Source of the DNA: an uncultured Campylobacter sp.
Lineage (GTDB): Bacteria > Campylobacterota > Campylobacteria > Campylobacterales > Campylobacteraceae
DNA length: 64,000 bases
Direction: 5' to 3'
Assembly: GCF_963518785.1 (NCBI RefSeq)
Contig: NZ_CAUQKJ010000003.1
Span: forward strand, 211,898 to 275,897
In this document: positions 27,368 to 36,711 of the stretch, piece by piece
Layout of the letters: each line of letters opens with the position of its first letter
Numbering within the stretch: the stretch's first letter is position 1
The notes under the pieces: model-generated
Database searches by the model: none
What the model was told of the DNA's origin: nothing
What the model saw: only the letters and a program-made list of their open reading frames with translations
Translations under genes and position numbers: made by a program

Positions 27368-27826
27368 CTAAATTTCATCTCCGTTTATCTCATCCGCAAG
27401 TTTTAAAATTTTAGCCTGCACCGCCTCAGGAGCGTAGATGTCCATCCACTCTATCCCGTTTGATGCGCTAAAAAGCACGGCGATCCGTCCCTCGCTCATC
27501 GCGCGCTTAGCAAGCTTGGTCGCTGTGGGGCTGTTGCCCATGTTTGGCGTTTCGTCTATGCTTATCTCGGCGCCGTTTACGCATTCGCGCGAGAGATCGA
27601 GGCGAAATTTACCCCGCTCGCGCACGAGAAAACTAAACTCGCTCAAGTTTAGCGGGTGCTCCACGCTGCCGAAAGCTCCCACGATGCTATCTTTGCGGCC
27701 GTTATAGACGTAGGCGGCGAGTGCGTTTTGCAGTAGCGGCGCGATGATCTGATCATGCGCGCTCGTGTGATCGCCCTCTCTAGCGCGGTCTGCGATCTTT
27801 ACGAAAAACGGTTTAAAATACTCCAT
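27368..27826 (-). CDS. Conserved-looking hypothetical protein
   Basis: 152 residues, soluble, no signal peptide. Notable stretches are EGDHTSAHDQIIAPLLQNAL near the N-terminus and SASNGIEWMDIYAPEAVQ near the C-terminus. I do not recognise the family. Codon use matches the neighbours, and an AAGGAGCGC ribosome site precedes the ATG, so it is probably a real gene. It stands alone between the convergent CAP lipoprotein gene and the PP-loop gene. Confidence 0.6.
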   Translation of the reverse strand: MEYFKPFFVKIADRAREGDHTSAHDQIIAPLLQNALAAYVYNGRKDSIVGAFGSVEHPLNLSEFSFLVRERGKFRLDLSRECVNGAEISIDETPNMGNSPTATKLAKRAMSEGRIAVLFSASNGIEWMDIYAPEAVQAKILKLADEINGDEI

Positions 27827-28036
27827 AAGCGCTCCTTAAGCTTATAAAATTTGCTCGCTTTTGCTTTTAAATTTAGCGCTCGCGGCGGTTAAATTTAACT
27901 TTGAGCCAGCTGCATTTTCGGCTCGCTTCAAGCATCGTTGTTTTTAAATTTCACTCTTTTATCTGCTATTGCAGCTTCTTGCGCTTATATATCGTTTTTA
28001 CGCCTATCAAATACAACCTGGATGGCGGTTTAGATT

Positions 28037-29020
28037 TTACACAAAATACTCGCGCGCAGCATCCTTGCTCTCAAATGGGCTTGCGCTCAGCTCGCTACCC
28101 TCTATGAGCAGGGCGTAGCGGCGCGCGGCGTCCGTTTTAGCGTATGTTAGCGCCAGTCTCGCCGCAAGCTCTCTATCCGTCTCGCTCGCGCCCCTACTTA
28201 GCAGGCTTAGCGCGCCCACGACGTCATCTTTAAATTTTATCTCGCTAAATTTTGGATTTTGCACGGCGGCAAGCTTTTTGTTATCGCTCTCATCCCGTCC
28301 GATTATGAGCTTGGCGCCGCCCGGCAGGCGCAGATGGCGCCCGAATTTTAAAATTTCAGCGTCCGCGGGCGTTTCGATCTTTTCAAATTTTACCGCATCC
28401 TTGATCCGCTCGCTGAAGCTCTGCACCGTTAGTAGACAGCCTCCCGCGGGCGTTTCGTAATCCTCAAAGCCGAACTCTGCCGCCAACTGCATCTGTCTAG
28501 CCCGCCCGCGCCCGCTAATGTCAAGCAGCGCGCCCCTATCTACCCAGCCCTTGATCTCGGGCGTCGTGGGCGGCAGCAGCTTCGCGCACAGCGGACGCAG
28601 GATCAGCCCCTCCTCATCGCCGCTAAGCCCGCCGACCTGAGCTAGAGCCTGCGCGCGCTGGCTCATCGGGCGCTGTCCGAGCACCTCGCCCGTGATGATG
28701 AAGCTCGCCTCTTCGCTTTGCAGCATCGCAAGCGCGGTCTTAAACATATATCCGTGGCAGTCGATGCAGGGGTTGAAGTGCTTGCCGTAGCCGTATTTGG
28801 GCTCGAAAAGCACCTGACGTAGATATTCGCTTCTGATATCGACGCTTTTAAAATCCGCCCCAGCGGCCGCGGCTCTGCGGCGCATGATCTCGCTCTTATC
28901 GTCCTTGCCGCCAAATCCGATATCCATATTCAGCGCGAGCACCTCTATGCCTTGTGAGACGATGAGTTTGACCGCGAGCATAGAGTCAAGCCCGCCGCTA
29001 AAGAGCGCCAATGCCTTCAT
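28037..29020 (-). CDS. PP-loop ATP-pyrophosphatase with a DUF814-like C-terminus
   Basis: 327 residues. The N-terminal PP-loop ALFSGGLDSMLAVKL (residues 5-19) is that of ATP-pyrophosphatases that activate tRNA or substrate carbonyls. NPCIDCHGYMF near residue 85 supplies a Cys pair as in thiouridylases. The C-terminal EILKFGRHLRLPGGAKLIIG resembles the NFACT-R/DUF814 domain. A role in tRNA thiolation or a related modification is inference. It lies 9 bp after dnaG, an association I recall from C. jejuni. Confidence 0.75.
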   Translation of the reverse strand: MKALALFSGGLDSMLAVKLIVSQGIEVLALNMDIGFGGKDDKSEIMRRRAAAAGADFKSVDIRSEYLRQVLFEPKYGYGKHFNPCIDCHGYMFKTALAMLQSEEASFIITGEVLGQRPMSQRAQALAQVGGLSGDEEGLILRPLCAKLLPPTTPEIKGWVDRGALLDISGRGRARQMQLAAEFGFEDYETPAGGCLLTVQSFSERIKDAVKFEKIETPADAEILKFGRHLRLPGGAKLIIGRDESDNKKLAAVQNPKFSEIKFKDDVVGALSLLSRGASETDRELAARLALTYAKTDAARRYALLIEGSELSASPFESKDAAREYFV

Positions 29021-29029
29021 TTCGTTCCT

Positions 29030-31150
29030 TTACTTGAGTTGATTGATCTTTTTTTGATACTCCAAGATCCGCTCGATCTTGTCGGGCGCGTCGGAGTTTT
29101 TGAGCTTTTGCATCAGATCTTGCAGGGCGTTGCGGCGTAAAATTTTGCACGCATCGTTAAAAAGCGCCGCGCCGCCGATCGGCAAAATTTCATCATCCAG
29201 TGCAAGCGCGCGTAGATTTTCGCGGGCTTCGGTTTCGGCGTTTTGAGTATTTTGGACACTTTGAGCGCTTTGAACATTTTGAGCTGCGGCTTCCCTCTCG
29301 CCTTGCTTTACTTCTTGCTTATCGCCGCCGTTTGCGCCCTGCTGCGCGGAGGAGCCTTTTAAATTTACGGCGCCTGCAGAGCCTTGCTCGATAAAATTTT
29401 GCTCGCTAGAATTCTCGCCGATTTTTAAATTTACGCTCTCGCCCTGGATAATTTCTCCCGCGCCGCCCGCGGTAAAATTTTCGCTTGCATTACTATCCGC
29501 ATTACCGCTCTCGCCCGCGATGAAATTTTTAAAATTTCCGCCGCTGCGAGAGAAAGCCAAAAACGCCTCGAAAATATCGCCGTGCATGCGAAAATCGCGC
29601 CGCTCCAAGCAGCCGAGCCCGAGCTGTGCCATCTCGCCATCGAGCAGCATCGATTTTATGATCTGAAGCTCCGCGATCTCCTTGCGGCGCAGTAGCGTCC
29701 GCCCGAGCCTCGCCGAAGCCGCAGGCGGCGCAGAGCTTTCATAGAGCGCCATGTTTTGCGCGCGAATAAAATTTCCGCCGTTTAAGCTTCCGCTCGCACC
29801 GCCCTTGCCGTCTGCGCCGCGCCCTTCGTAAGAACCGAAATCGTAAGAGCCGAAGCTCCCGCCCTCGTTAAAATTTCGCCCCTCAAAGCCCGCGCCGAAA
29901 TTTTTACCGCCGCTAGAGAGATTAAACGAAGCGGGCGAGACATTTAAAATTTGCGCCACTAGGCTCTGATAGGACTCGGCGAGCACGGGGCCGAGCGCTG
30001 CGGTAAATTCTTTGATCTCATTTAGCGCCGCTTCTTTTTGCACGGGGCGGGTGAGGTCGTATTTTTTAGCGATTCTTCGGATCAGAAACTCCCCGCTCTC
30101 CATGCCGCTAGCATAAATTTGCTCTAGCTCGCGCACCTTACCCGCCGCAATCATATCCGCAGGATCGGCGCCGCCGCCGATTATAGCGACGCTTGAGTCG
30201 ATCTTATTTAGGCACAAAAGCCGCGCCGATTTTATCGCCGCATTGATGCCCGCGGCGTCGCCGTCGAAGCTAAGCACGACGTTAAGCTCCGCGCGCTTTA
30301 TAAGCGGCAGATGAGCGGGCGTCAGCGCCGTGCCGAGCACCGCTACGGCGTTGTCGATGCCCGCTTGATGCAGCATGATGACGTCCATGTAGCCCTCGGT
30401 GATGATGAGGGTTTTTTTGGCGATCGCGCTTTTTTTCGCAAGGTCGAATGCGTAGAAAATTTTAGATTTATCAAACAGCGCGCACTGCGGCGAATTGACG
30501 TATTTGGCTGGGTTGCCGCTTATCGTGCGACCGCCGAAACCCACGAGCTTGCTCGCGTGGTTGTAGATCGGAAAGGTGATGCGCTCGATGAAGCTTGCGT
30601 AGAGCCCGCGCTCGTTTTGCTTTACCGCGCCCGCATTTAGCGCGTCTTGCGGCGGAATTTCTTCGTTTTGTAAAACCCTGATCGTCTGCACGCTAGCTCC
30701 TGCGTAGCCAAGGCCGAATTTGCGAATAGTCGCATCACTCAGTCCGCGCTCGTACAGGTATTTCACGGCGGCGGGGTTTTGATAAAGGCAGCTTTGATAA
30801 TAGGCGTTTAAAATCCCGAGCACCTTCTTCTCTTCGCTGCGCTCCTGGACTTTAGCACCGGTGTATTGCAGCGCGAAATTATACATCCCCGCAAGCTTTT
30901 CGACCGCTTCAGGGAAGCTTATCTTTTCGTAATCTTGGATAAATTTAATCGCGTTGCCGCCCGCTTTGCACGAAAAGCAGTGAAAAATTCCAAGTTTGGA
31001 GCTCACGCTCATGCTCGGGTGCGAATCGTCGTGGAAGGGGCAGACGCCTACGAAATTTGCGCCGCTGCGCTTAAGCGGGACATATTTTTCTACGACGTCT
31101 ACGATATCTACGGTGGCCAGCAGATTTTCTATGCTTTCGTTTTTAATCAT
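29030..31150 (-). CDS. dnaG: DNA primase with two low-complexity inserts
   Basis: Makes RNA primers for replication. The zinc ribbon has Cys37, His40, Cys58 and Cys61 (CPFHDD; FHCFSCKAGG). The TOPRIM core includes LIITEGYMDVIML near 250 and VVLSFDGDAAGI near 300. Between the core and the helicase-binding C-terminus lie two unusual inserts: a Gly/Phe/Asn-rich one at about 405-460 and a Ser/Asn/Gln/Gly-rich one at about 555-655. The inserts account for the 706-residue length, against roughly 550-600 in relatives. Their DNA carries many RAATTY sites (seven by eye in 29360-29540). Confidence 0.93.
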   Translation of the reverse strand: MIKNESIENLLATVDIVDVVEKYVPLKRSGANFVGVCPFHDDSHPSMSVSSKLGIFHCFSCKAGGNAIKFIQDYEKISFPEAVEKLAGMYNFALQYTGAKVQERSEEKKVLGILNAYYQSCLYQNPAAVKYLYERGLSDATIRKFGLGYAGASVQTIRVLQNEEIPPQDALNAGAVKQNERGLYASFIERITFPIYNHASKLVGFGGRTISGNPAKYVNSPQCALFDKSKIFYAFDLAKKSAIAKKTLIITEGYMDVIMLHQAGIDNAVAVLGTALTPAHLPLIKRAELNVVLSFDGDAAGINAAIKSARLLCLNKIDSSVAIIGGGADPADMIAAGKVRELEQIYASGMESGEFLIRRIAKKYDLTRPVQKEAALNEIKEFTAALGPVLAESYQSLVAQILNVSPASFNLSSGGKNFGAGFEGRNFNEGGSFGSYDFGSYEGRGADGKGGASGSLNGGNFIRAQNMALYESSAPPAASARLGRTLLRRKEIAELQIIKSMLLDGEMAQLGLGCLERRDFRMHGDIFEAFLAFSRSGGNFKNFIAGESGNADSNASENFTAGGAGEIIQGESVNLKIGENSSEQNFIEQGSAGAVNLKGSSAQQGANGGDKQEVKQGEREAAAQNVQSAQSVQNTQNAETEARENLRALALDDEILPIGGAALFNDACKILRRNALQDLMQKLKNSDAPDKIERILEYQKKINQLK

Positions 31151-31175
31151 AAGCGAAATTATACCCGCACTTTGC

Positions 31176-31181
31176 TATAAT
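31176..31181 (+). promoter_or_regulatory. -10 box of the LapB-like gene
   Basis: TATAAT at 31176-31181. It overlaps an in-frame TTG at 31181, which rules that codon out as the start and favours the TTG at 31211 behind GAGGT. Confidence 0.6.
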
Positions 31182-31210
31182 TGCCCTTTATTTTTGCGAC
31201 GAGGTTTGAT

Positions 31211-32236
31211 TTGGATAATTTTTTCTTAGACGATCGCGACCCGATTTTCGGGCTTATCATGCTGATAAGCATAATCTTGCTAGTGTCGATTCTAAGCTAT
31301 ATTTGGGGAGTTTTTTCTAAAAAAAACGAGAGGCAGAGCCTAGAGAATTTTATCAAAAAATTTGACACCCTAGACGCGCTTAGCACCGAGCACAGACAGC
31401 TTTTGGCAAGCCCGCAAATAGACATCCCGACGCTTGGAATTTTGGCTAGCTCTTTCGTCAAAAGCGGCGACTTCGAGCGCGCGATAGAAATTTATCTAAT
31501 CGCGCTAAGTAAGGCTAGCGGCGGCGTGCAGAGGGAGTTTATCCTCACCAATCTCGGTATCGTATATTTCAAAGCGGGCTTTTTAGGGCGCGCCGAAGAG
31601 GTGTTTTTACAGGCGCTGAAGCTGCGCCCGAGAAACAAAGAGGCCCTTACGCATCTTACGGTGATTTATGAGCGGCTAAAGCGCTTTAATGAGGCGCTTG
31701 AGGTGCTTGACGCGCTGCGCGAACAGGACGCCGAAGTATATGCCCAAAGCCAGTTTGAACGCGCCCAGATCATCGCAAACGACGCCAATACGCCGTTTAA
31801 CAAGAAGATCGCTAAAATTTCAAAGCTAAACTTCAAAGGCGCAGGGCGGTTTTGCATGGAGCTTTTTATCAAAAACAAAGAGCCTATGGAGGGCTTTGAG
31901 CGCTTCCCGCCGATCGAGCAGGCGATCGATCTTATCTATGATTTCCCTGCGGCGGTAAACACGCAGGATGCGGAGTATAACGCGCTTTTTTACGCGCTTG
32001 GAAGAAGCGATCAAAAGCCGCAGAGCGCGAGTAGAATTTTTGAGATTAACGCGCTTATGGCTATGAAGGACGCGGGCTTTGAGGACGCCGGGCTTAGCTT
32101 TAGCTACACCTGCGCGAAGTGCAAAAGCTCGGTGGGGCTTTTCTCGCACCGCTGTCCGGTCTGCTACGAGCTAGGCAGCATGGAGATCAGAGCGCAAATT
32201 TCGGAGAAAACCGGTGAAATCGGTCAAACTTTTTAG
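31211..32236 (+). CDS. LapB-like TPR protein with rubredoxin-type zinc ribbon
   Basis: About 341 residues from TTG 31211. One membrane helix near the N-terminus (LIMLISIILLVSILSYIWG), then TPR repeats (for example ILTNLGIVYFKAGFLGRAEE and ALTHLTVIYERLKRFNEALE), and a C-terminal four-Cys ribbon YTCAKCKSS...HRCPVCYE. This is the layout of LapB (YciM), which in E. coli controls LPS synthesis by presenting LpxC to FtsH. Whether that partner applies here is inference. It is followed by rnhA with an overlap. Confidence 0.82.
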   Translation: MDNFFLDDRDPIFGLIMLISIILLVSILSYIWGVFSKKNERQSLENFIKKFDTLDALSTEHRQLLASPQIDIPTLGILASSFVKSGDFERAIEIYLIALSKASGGVQREFILTNLGIVYFKAGFLGRAEEVFLQALKLRPRNKEALTHLTVIYERLKRFNEALEVLDALREQDAEVYAQSQFERAQIIANDANTPFNKKIAKISKLNFKGAGRFCMELFIKNKEPMEGFERFPPIEQAIDLIYDFPAAVNTQDAEYNALFYALGRSDQKPQSASRIFEINALMAMKDAGFEDAGLSFSYTCAKCKSSVGLFSHRCPVCYELGSMEIRAQISEKTGEIGQTF

Positions 32237-32636
32237 CGACGGCAGTTGCCTCGGAAACCCTGGAGCAGGCGGCTGGGCTTACATACTGCAATACGGCGAC
32301 GCGATAAAAAAGGCAAGCGGCGCAGAAGCGATGACGACGAATAATCAAATGGAGCTAACAGCCGCTATAATGGGGCTTAGCGCGCTTAAGCAGCCCTGCC
32401 GCGTCGAGCTTTTTACCGATAGCGAATATGTCGTTAAAGCGGTAAATTCCTGGCTTGCAAAGTGGATCGTTACCGATTTTAAGGGCAAGAAAAACGCGGA
32501 TCTGTGGCGCAGATACCTTGCGGCGGCAGCACCTCACGAGATCAAAGCCTCGTGGGTCAAGGGGCATGCGGGTCATCCGCAAAACGAGGAGTGCGACGCT
32601 ATGGCTCGCGCGGCGGCGGAAGCGATAAAGGGCTAA
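32214..32636 (+). CDS. rnhA: Ribonuclease HI
   Basis: Degrades RNA in RNA-DNA hybrids. The catalytic acidic residues are visible: Asp9 in KLFSDGSCLGNPG, Glu47 in NNQMELTA, Asp69 in ELFTDSEYV, and the C-terminal Asp in NEECDAMARA. Length 140 is standard. GTG start, overlapping the end of the LapB-like gene by 23 bases. Confidence 0.95.
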   Translation: MKSVKLFSDGSCLGNPGAGGWAYILQYGDAIKKASGAEAMTTNNQMELTAAIMGLSALKQPCRVELFTDSEYVVKAVNSWLAKWIVTDFKGKKNADLWRRYLAAAAPHEIKASWVKGHAGHPQNEECDAMARAAAEAIKG

Positions 32637-33226
32637 AATTCTGCGGCGAAGCTTGCGGTTGCGCGGATTAAGCATAGATTTACCCGCGTTTGCTTTGCAC
32701 GCAGAGCCGCTTCGGCGTAAATTTTATCGCCCGAAGTCGGTTTATTGTGTTCATTCACGTAATCGGCTTCTTGCATTTGAGGGCAGGTGCGTTTTTGGCG
32801 AAGATTAAATTTGTGATAATCGAGCTTTAGTATACTCTAGCTTTGATACGCTCTATTCGTTCGCATTTGCTCGTGCAAGTTCGTGCTTATTTGTGCGCGG
32901 ATTTGGTCTATGGCGGACGAGCTTCGGCGAAGATTTTGTTAGCAGCGAGCAGGCTTTAGCGCGACTATATTTGCGATGAATCTGCTTTTGGTGTGGATTG
33001 TATGTGCAGCAAGTGGGCTTCGGCGCGGTTTGCGTTAGAATTAGCGAGCACGTTTAAATTTTATTCGTCGCAGATTGGCGCTAGCACGTTTCATTCGCCG
33101 CGTTGGTGCAAATTCAGTGCTGGCTGCGTTCGCGTTCGTTTCGCTTGTGCAGGTTTTGTTCGCACCGGATGCCGTTTGCGTGCGAGCCGCCGCGGATTTT
33201 GTAAAATTTTATAATAAAGGGTAAAG
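32637..33226. other. 590-bp gene-free stretch
   Basis: Between rnhA and rnc, where a tight arrangement would be expected. I see no credible gene on either strand. The sequence repeats short TTCG- and TTTGCG-containing words, and RAATTY sites are scattered. It may be a fully decayed gene. A GTAAAATTTTATAATAAAGG segment just before rnc (33199-33218) holds its likely -10 box and ribosome site. Confidence 0.4.
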
Positions 33227-34135
33227 ATGCAGAATTTAGAAAAACTACAAGAAAAACTGGGTTATAAATTTAAAAACCCGACCCACCTCAAGATCGCTCT
33301 TACGCACAAAAGCGCCAAAAACGGACACAACAACGAGAGGTTGGAATTTTTAGGCGATGCGGTGATGGATCTGATCGTGGGCGAGTATCTTTTCAAAAAA
33401 TTTAGCAGCGACGAGGGCGATCTGAGCAAGCTGCGCGCCGCACTCGTGAACGAAAGCAGCTTTTCTAAATTTGCAAAATTTTTAGGCATCGGCGAGAACC
33501 TGAATATGTCGCTGTCTGAGGAGCGCAACGGCGGGCGCGAGAAGCCATCGCTGCTTTCGGACGCGTTTGAGGCGATAATGGGCGCCGTCTATCTTGAGAG
33601 CGGGCTGCAAAACACCGCCCGTATCGCGACTGCAATCTTAGAAATCCTCTATCCGCGCATCAGCTTTAACGAGCTTGTGCGAGACTACAAAACCGCGCTG
33701 CAAGAGCTCACGCAGGCAAAATTCGGCGTCACGCCCGAATATATCCTTTTAGGCTCAAGCGGCCCCGATCACAAAAAAAGCTTCGAAATGGCGGCGCTCG
33801 TAGGCGGCAAACGGCTATCATCCGCCGTGGGAGCGAGCAAAAAGGAGGCCGAGCAAAAATGCGCGCAAATCGCGATCGAGCTTTTACAAAACGGCTCTTC
33901 ATACGGCACTAGCGCGCAAAATAGCGAGCAAACGGCATGCGGCGACGCACAAAGCGGCGCGAACTGCGCTCAGGACGGCAAAAAAGGCTCGCGGGGCGGC
34001 GGCGGACGGACGCAGGGTAGCAAAAAGAGCGAGCATAATAATCGAGGTGGCACGCCGAGCGCTAAAAAAAGCAATGAGCGAAGCGTGCGCGATACGGACA
34101 AACAAAGCGACGGCGATCAAGGAGACGCGCTATGA
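33227..34135 (+). CDS. rnc: Ribonuclease III with an extra C-terminal tail
   Basis: Cuts double-stranded RNA in rRNA maturation. The signature NNERLEFLGDAVMDL holds Glu37, Glu40 and Asp44; the second acidic pair is in SDAFEAIMGAVYLE near 113. The dsRNA-binding domain runs from about 153 to 222. The usual protein ends there (about 224 residues). This one continues for roughly 80 residues of Ser/Gly/Lys/Gln/Asp-rich sequence (KKGSRGGGGRTQGSKKSEHN). The tail could add RNA contacts. Its stop overlaps aroC as ATGA. Confidence 0.94.
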   Translation: MQNLEKLQEKLGYKFKNPTHLKIALTHKSAKNGHNNERLEFLGDAVMDLIVGEYLFKKFSSDEGDLSKLRAALVNESSFSKFAKFLGIGENLNMSLSEERNGGREKPSLLSDAFEAIMGAVYLESGLQNTARIATAILEILYPRISFNELVRDYKTALQELTQAKFGVTPEYILLGSSGPDHKKSFEMAALVGGKRLSSAVGASKKEAEQKCAQIAIELLQNGSSYGTSAQNSEQTACGDAQSGANCAQDGKKGSRGGGGRTQGSKKSEHNNRGGTPSAKKSNERSVRDTDKQSDGDQGDAL

Positions 34136-35247
34136 ATACCTTCGGCGAGAGATTGCGCCTTAGCACTTTCGGCGAGAGCCACGGCGCGGCGATCGGCGGC
34201 ATTTTGGACGGCTTTCCGGCGGGCGTGGAGATTGAGATTTCAAATATCCAAAGCGAGCTTGATCGCCGCAAACCAGGCGGCAAATACGCTACGCCGCGCA
34301 AAGAAGCCGATGAGATCGAAATTTTAAGCGGGATTTTTGACGGGCGCAGCACTGGCGCGCCGATCGGATTTATCATCCGCAACGCAAACCAGCACTCGAA
34401 GGACTACGAAAATCTCAAGGATATTTTCCGCCCCGCTCACGCCGATTTTACATATTTTGCCAAATACGGACTGCGCGATTACCGAGGCGGCGGACGGGCA
34501 AGCGCGCGCGAAACCGCCGTGCGCGTAGCTGCGGGAACGTTTGCGCAAATTTTGCTAAATCACTTTAAAATTTCCGTAAAAAGCGGAATCTGCGGCGTGG
34601 GCGAAATTTACGCCAAAGATTTAAATTTTGATTTTGCGCAAAACAGTGAAATTTTCGCGCTCGATCCCGCTATGGAGAGCGCGCAAAAGGAGCTAATTCT
34701 AAGCGTCAAAAATGCGGGCGATAGTATCGGCGGCTGCGTGATAACGCGCGTTACGGGCGTGCCTGCTGGGCTCGGCGAGCCGCTGTATGGTAAGCTGGAT
34801 GCGACGCTTGCGGGCGCGATGATGGGCATAAACGGCGTAAAGGCCGTGCAGATCGGCGCGGGAGTGAAGGCAAGCACGCTAAAAGGTAGCGAAAACAACG
34901 ACTTTATGCGCGCTAGCAAGGATGCGATCCGCACCAACGGCGGCAAGATCGGCGCAAATTTTGCAAGCAACAATGCAGGCGGAATCTTAGGCGGCATAAG
35001 TAGCGGCGCGCCGATCGAGATTGCGACGCATTTTAAGTCTACTCCGAGCATTTTCATGGCGCAGCATAGCGTGGATGTGAGCGGCGCGGACGCGGTCTGC
35101 GAGCTGCGCGGGCGGCACGATCCGTGTATCGCCGTGCGCGGCAGCGTCGTAGCCACCGCGATGGCGCGGCTGGCGATCGCCGATGCGCTGCTACTAAACG
35201 CGAGCGCGACGCTGGGGAATTTGAAGCGAATTTACGGCGAGGATTAA
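34132..35247 (+). CDS. aroC: Chorismate synthase
   Basis: Makes chorismate from EPSP, the last shared step of aromatic synthesis; needs reduced FMN. Signatures: STFGESHGAAIGGILDGFPAG (split here: STFGESHG, then ILDGFPAG), RGGGRASARETAVRVAAG near 125, and GGISSGAPI near 285. Length 371 is typical. Translationally coupled to rnc. Confidence 0.97.
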   Translation: MNTFGERLRLSTFGESHGAAIGGILDGFPAGVEIEISNIQSELDRRKPGGKYATPRKEADEIEILSGIFDGRSTGAPIGFIIRNANQHSKDYENLKDIFRPAHADFTYFAKYGLRDYRGGGRASARETAVRVAAGTFAQILLNHFKISVKSGICGVGEIYAKDLNFDFAQNSEIFALDPAMESAQKELILSVKNAGDSIGGCVITRVTGVPAGLGEPLYGKLDATLAGAMMGINGVKAVQIGAGVKASTLKGSENNDFMRASKDAIRTNGGKIGANFASNNAGGILGGISSGAPIEIATHFKSTPSIFMAQHSVDVSGADAVCELRGRHDPCIAVRGSVVATAMARLAIADALLLNASATLGNLKRIYGED

Positions 35248-35259
35248 ATTTAGACGGGC

Positions 35260-35297
35260 GCCCTTAAATTTTGCGAAATTTCATTAAATTTAAGGGC
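35260..35297 (+). terminator. RAATTY-paired hairpin after aroC
   Basis: Perfect 12-bp arms GCCCTTAAATTT (35260-35271) and AAATTTAAGGGC (35286-35297) around a 14-base loop, 13 bases after the aroC stop. No T tract follows. Confidence 0.5.
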
Positions 35298-35373
35298 CGA
35301 GCGATGAAATCCCCGCGAGCGAGGTGGGCAATTTTAAATTTACGCGGTAGGCCTATCGCGACAAGGAGGGCAA

Positions 35374-36711
35374 ATGAGACTTGAGCGTATCGGCGAGGGC
35401 TCGGCACTGATCGCGCGTATAGAGGCGATCAACGCCGCGGCGTTCCCCGAAATCGAGCGTATCAGCATAAAAAATTTCTTAAAAATGTCGCGCAAAGGAC
35501 AGCTTGAAATCGCGGCGATTTTCGAGGATTTTAGCGCCCTGGGCGGCGGCGTGACCGATAAACATCATGCGGCGGCGAGTGAAAATTTATGCGCGCCAAA
35601 ACAAGATTTTTGCGCGGCAAAGCGGGATTGCGGCGAAGCTAGCCAAGATCGCGATGCTACGGGTAAAAATTCCGATGCGGATAACCGCGGCGCGGCAGAA
35701 TTATCCTCTTTGAATTCCGAAAATCGCGACGCGGCAGATAAAAAATCTAATGCAACGAGTAAAAAATCCAGCTCAGAAAGTAAAAATCGCGGCGCGGCGA
35801 GCGAAAATTTATGCGCGCTGCAAGATTGCGGCGAAGCGAGCCAAAATTGCGGCTCTGCGGGTAATTGCGCCACGCCGACGCAAAATTTAAGCGGCGAGGA
35901 GCTGGTTGGCTTTTTCGTCTATAGAACCGAGCAAACCTACAAGCGCGCGATTTTGCACCACAAACAGCCGCCGCCTCGCCTCAATGCGGATAAAATTTTA
36001 AGATCCAAAGCCCATAGCAGCACGGAATTTGAAAGCGCAGGAGATGAAATTTCAAGCGGCAAAGTAAAATTTTCAGAAGCAAAATTTTTTAGCGTTGCAA
36101 GCGGTAAAATCGCAGGTCAAAAAACGCAGCCTCTGGGCGGCGATGAAATTTTAAATGCGGGCGTAGATAGCAAAACTCCAATCGCTGCGGACTGCTCGAC
36201 TTGTGGTGCGGACGGCAAAATTTTATCAAGCGCCAGAAGGGATGAAATTTCATCAAGCGCCGCAGATGGCAAAATTTCATCGATTGCCGCAGAAAGCGAA
36301 ATTTCTCGCTACGATGAGAGTGAAATTCCAAGCGGTGGGGGGAGCAAGATTTTTTACGTGGCCTACCTCGGCATCGATGCGAAATTTCGCGGGCTGGGGA
36401 TCGGCTCAAGGTTGCTCGCGCTCATCTCCGAGCAAAATCCGCGCGCGCAAATCGTCCTTGATGTCGAGCCGCCGCACGAGGACGCGCCCAACCTCGCGCA
36501 ACGCCTGCGCCGCATAGAATTCTACGGCAGGCACGGCTTTCGGCGCTGCGGCAAGTTTTTTAACTACGCGGGGCTAAGCTTCGAGATCCTTGCTAAGCCG
36601 CCGCTAAGCGCGCCGCAGCAGGGATTTGACGTAGCGAGCTTCGTGAAATTTATCGGCGCAGACAATAAATTTAGATTTAGAATCACCGACGCGCCGCTAT
36701 ATAAAAACTAA
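35374..36711 (+). CDS. GNAT acetyltransferase split by two low-complexity inserts
   Basis: Conserved GNAT pieces lie at residues 1-52 (AINAAAFPEIERISIKNFL), about 176-200 (EELVGFFVYRTEQTYKRAIL) and 325-430, with the acetyl-CoA site AYLGIDAKFRGLGIGSRLLA near 330-349 and IEFYGRHGFRRCGKFFNY later. Removing residues 53-175 and 205-323 would leave a protein of normal GNAT length (about 200). The first insert contains a repeated unit (ASENLCA...DCGEASQ, twice); the second repeats DEISS, GKISS and SEIS. Both are rich in AAATTT/GAAATT DNA. Start ATG follows AAGGAGG. The substrate is unknown. Confidence 0.75.
   Translation: MRLERIGEGSALIARIEAINAAAFPEIERISIKNFLKMSRKGQLEIAAIFEDFSALGGGVTDKHHAAASENLCAPKQDFCAAKRDCGEASQDRDATGKNSDADNRGAAELSSLNSENRDAADKKSNATSKKSSSESKNRGAASENLCALQDCGEASQNCGSAGNCATPTQNLSGEELVGFFVYRTEQTYKRAILHHKQPPPRLNADKILRSKAHSSTEFESAGDEISSGKVKFSEAKFFSVASGKIAGQKTQPLGGDEILNAGVDSKTPIAADCSTCGADGKILSSARRDEISSSAADGKISSIAAESEISRYDESEIPSGGGSKIFYVAYLGIDAKFRGLGIGSRLLALISEQNPRAQIVLDVEPPHEDAPNLAQRLRRIEFYGRHGFRRCGKFFNYAGLSFEILAKPPLSAPQQGFDVASFVKFIGADNKFRFRITDAPLYKN

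Noticed and set aside
31181..31210. Upstream TTG as start of the LapB-like gene
   Set aside because: The codon overlaps the TATAAT promoter box, so it would not be in the transcript.
32993..33214. 73-codon frame before rnc
   Set aside because: No ribosome site, abnormal composition, and it overlaps the likely rnc promoter; treated as decayed spacer.
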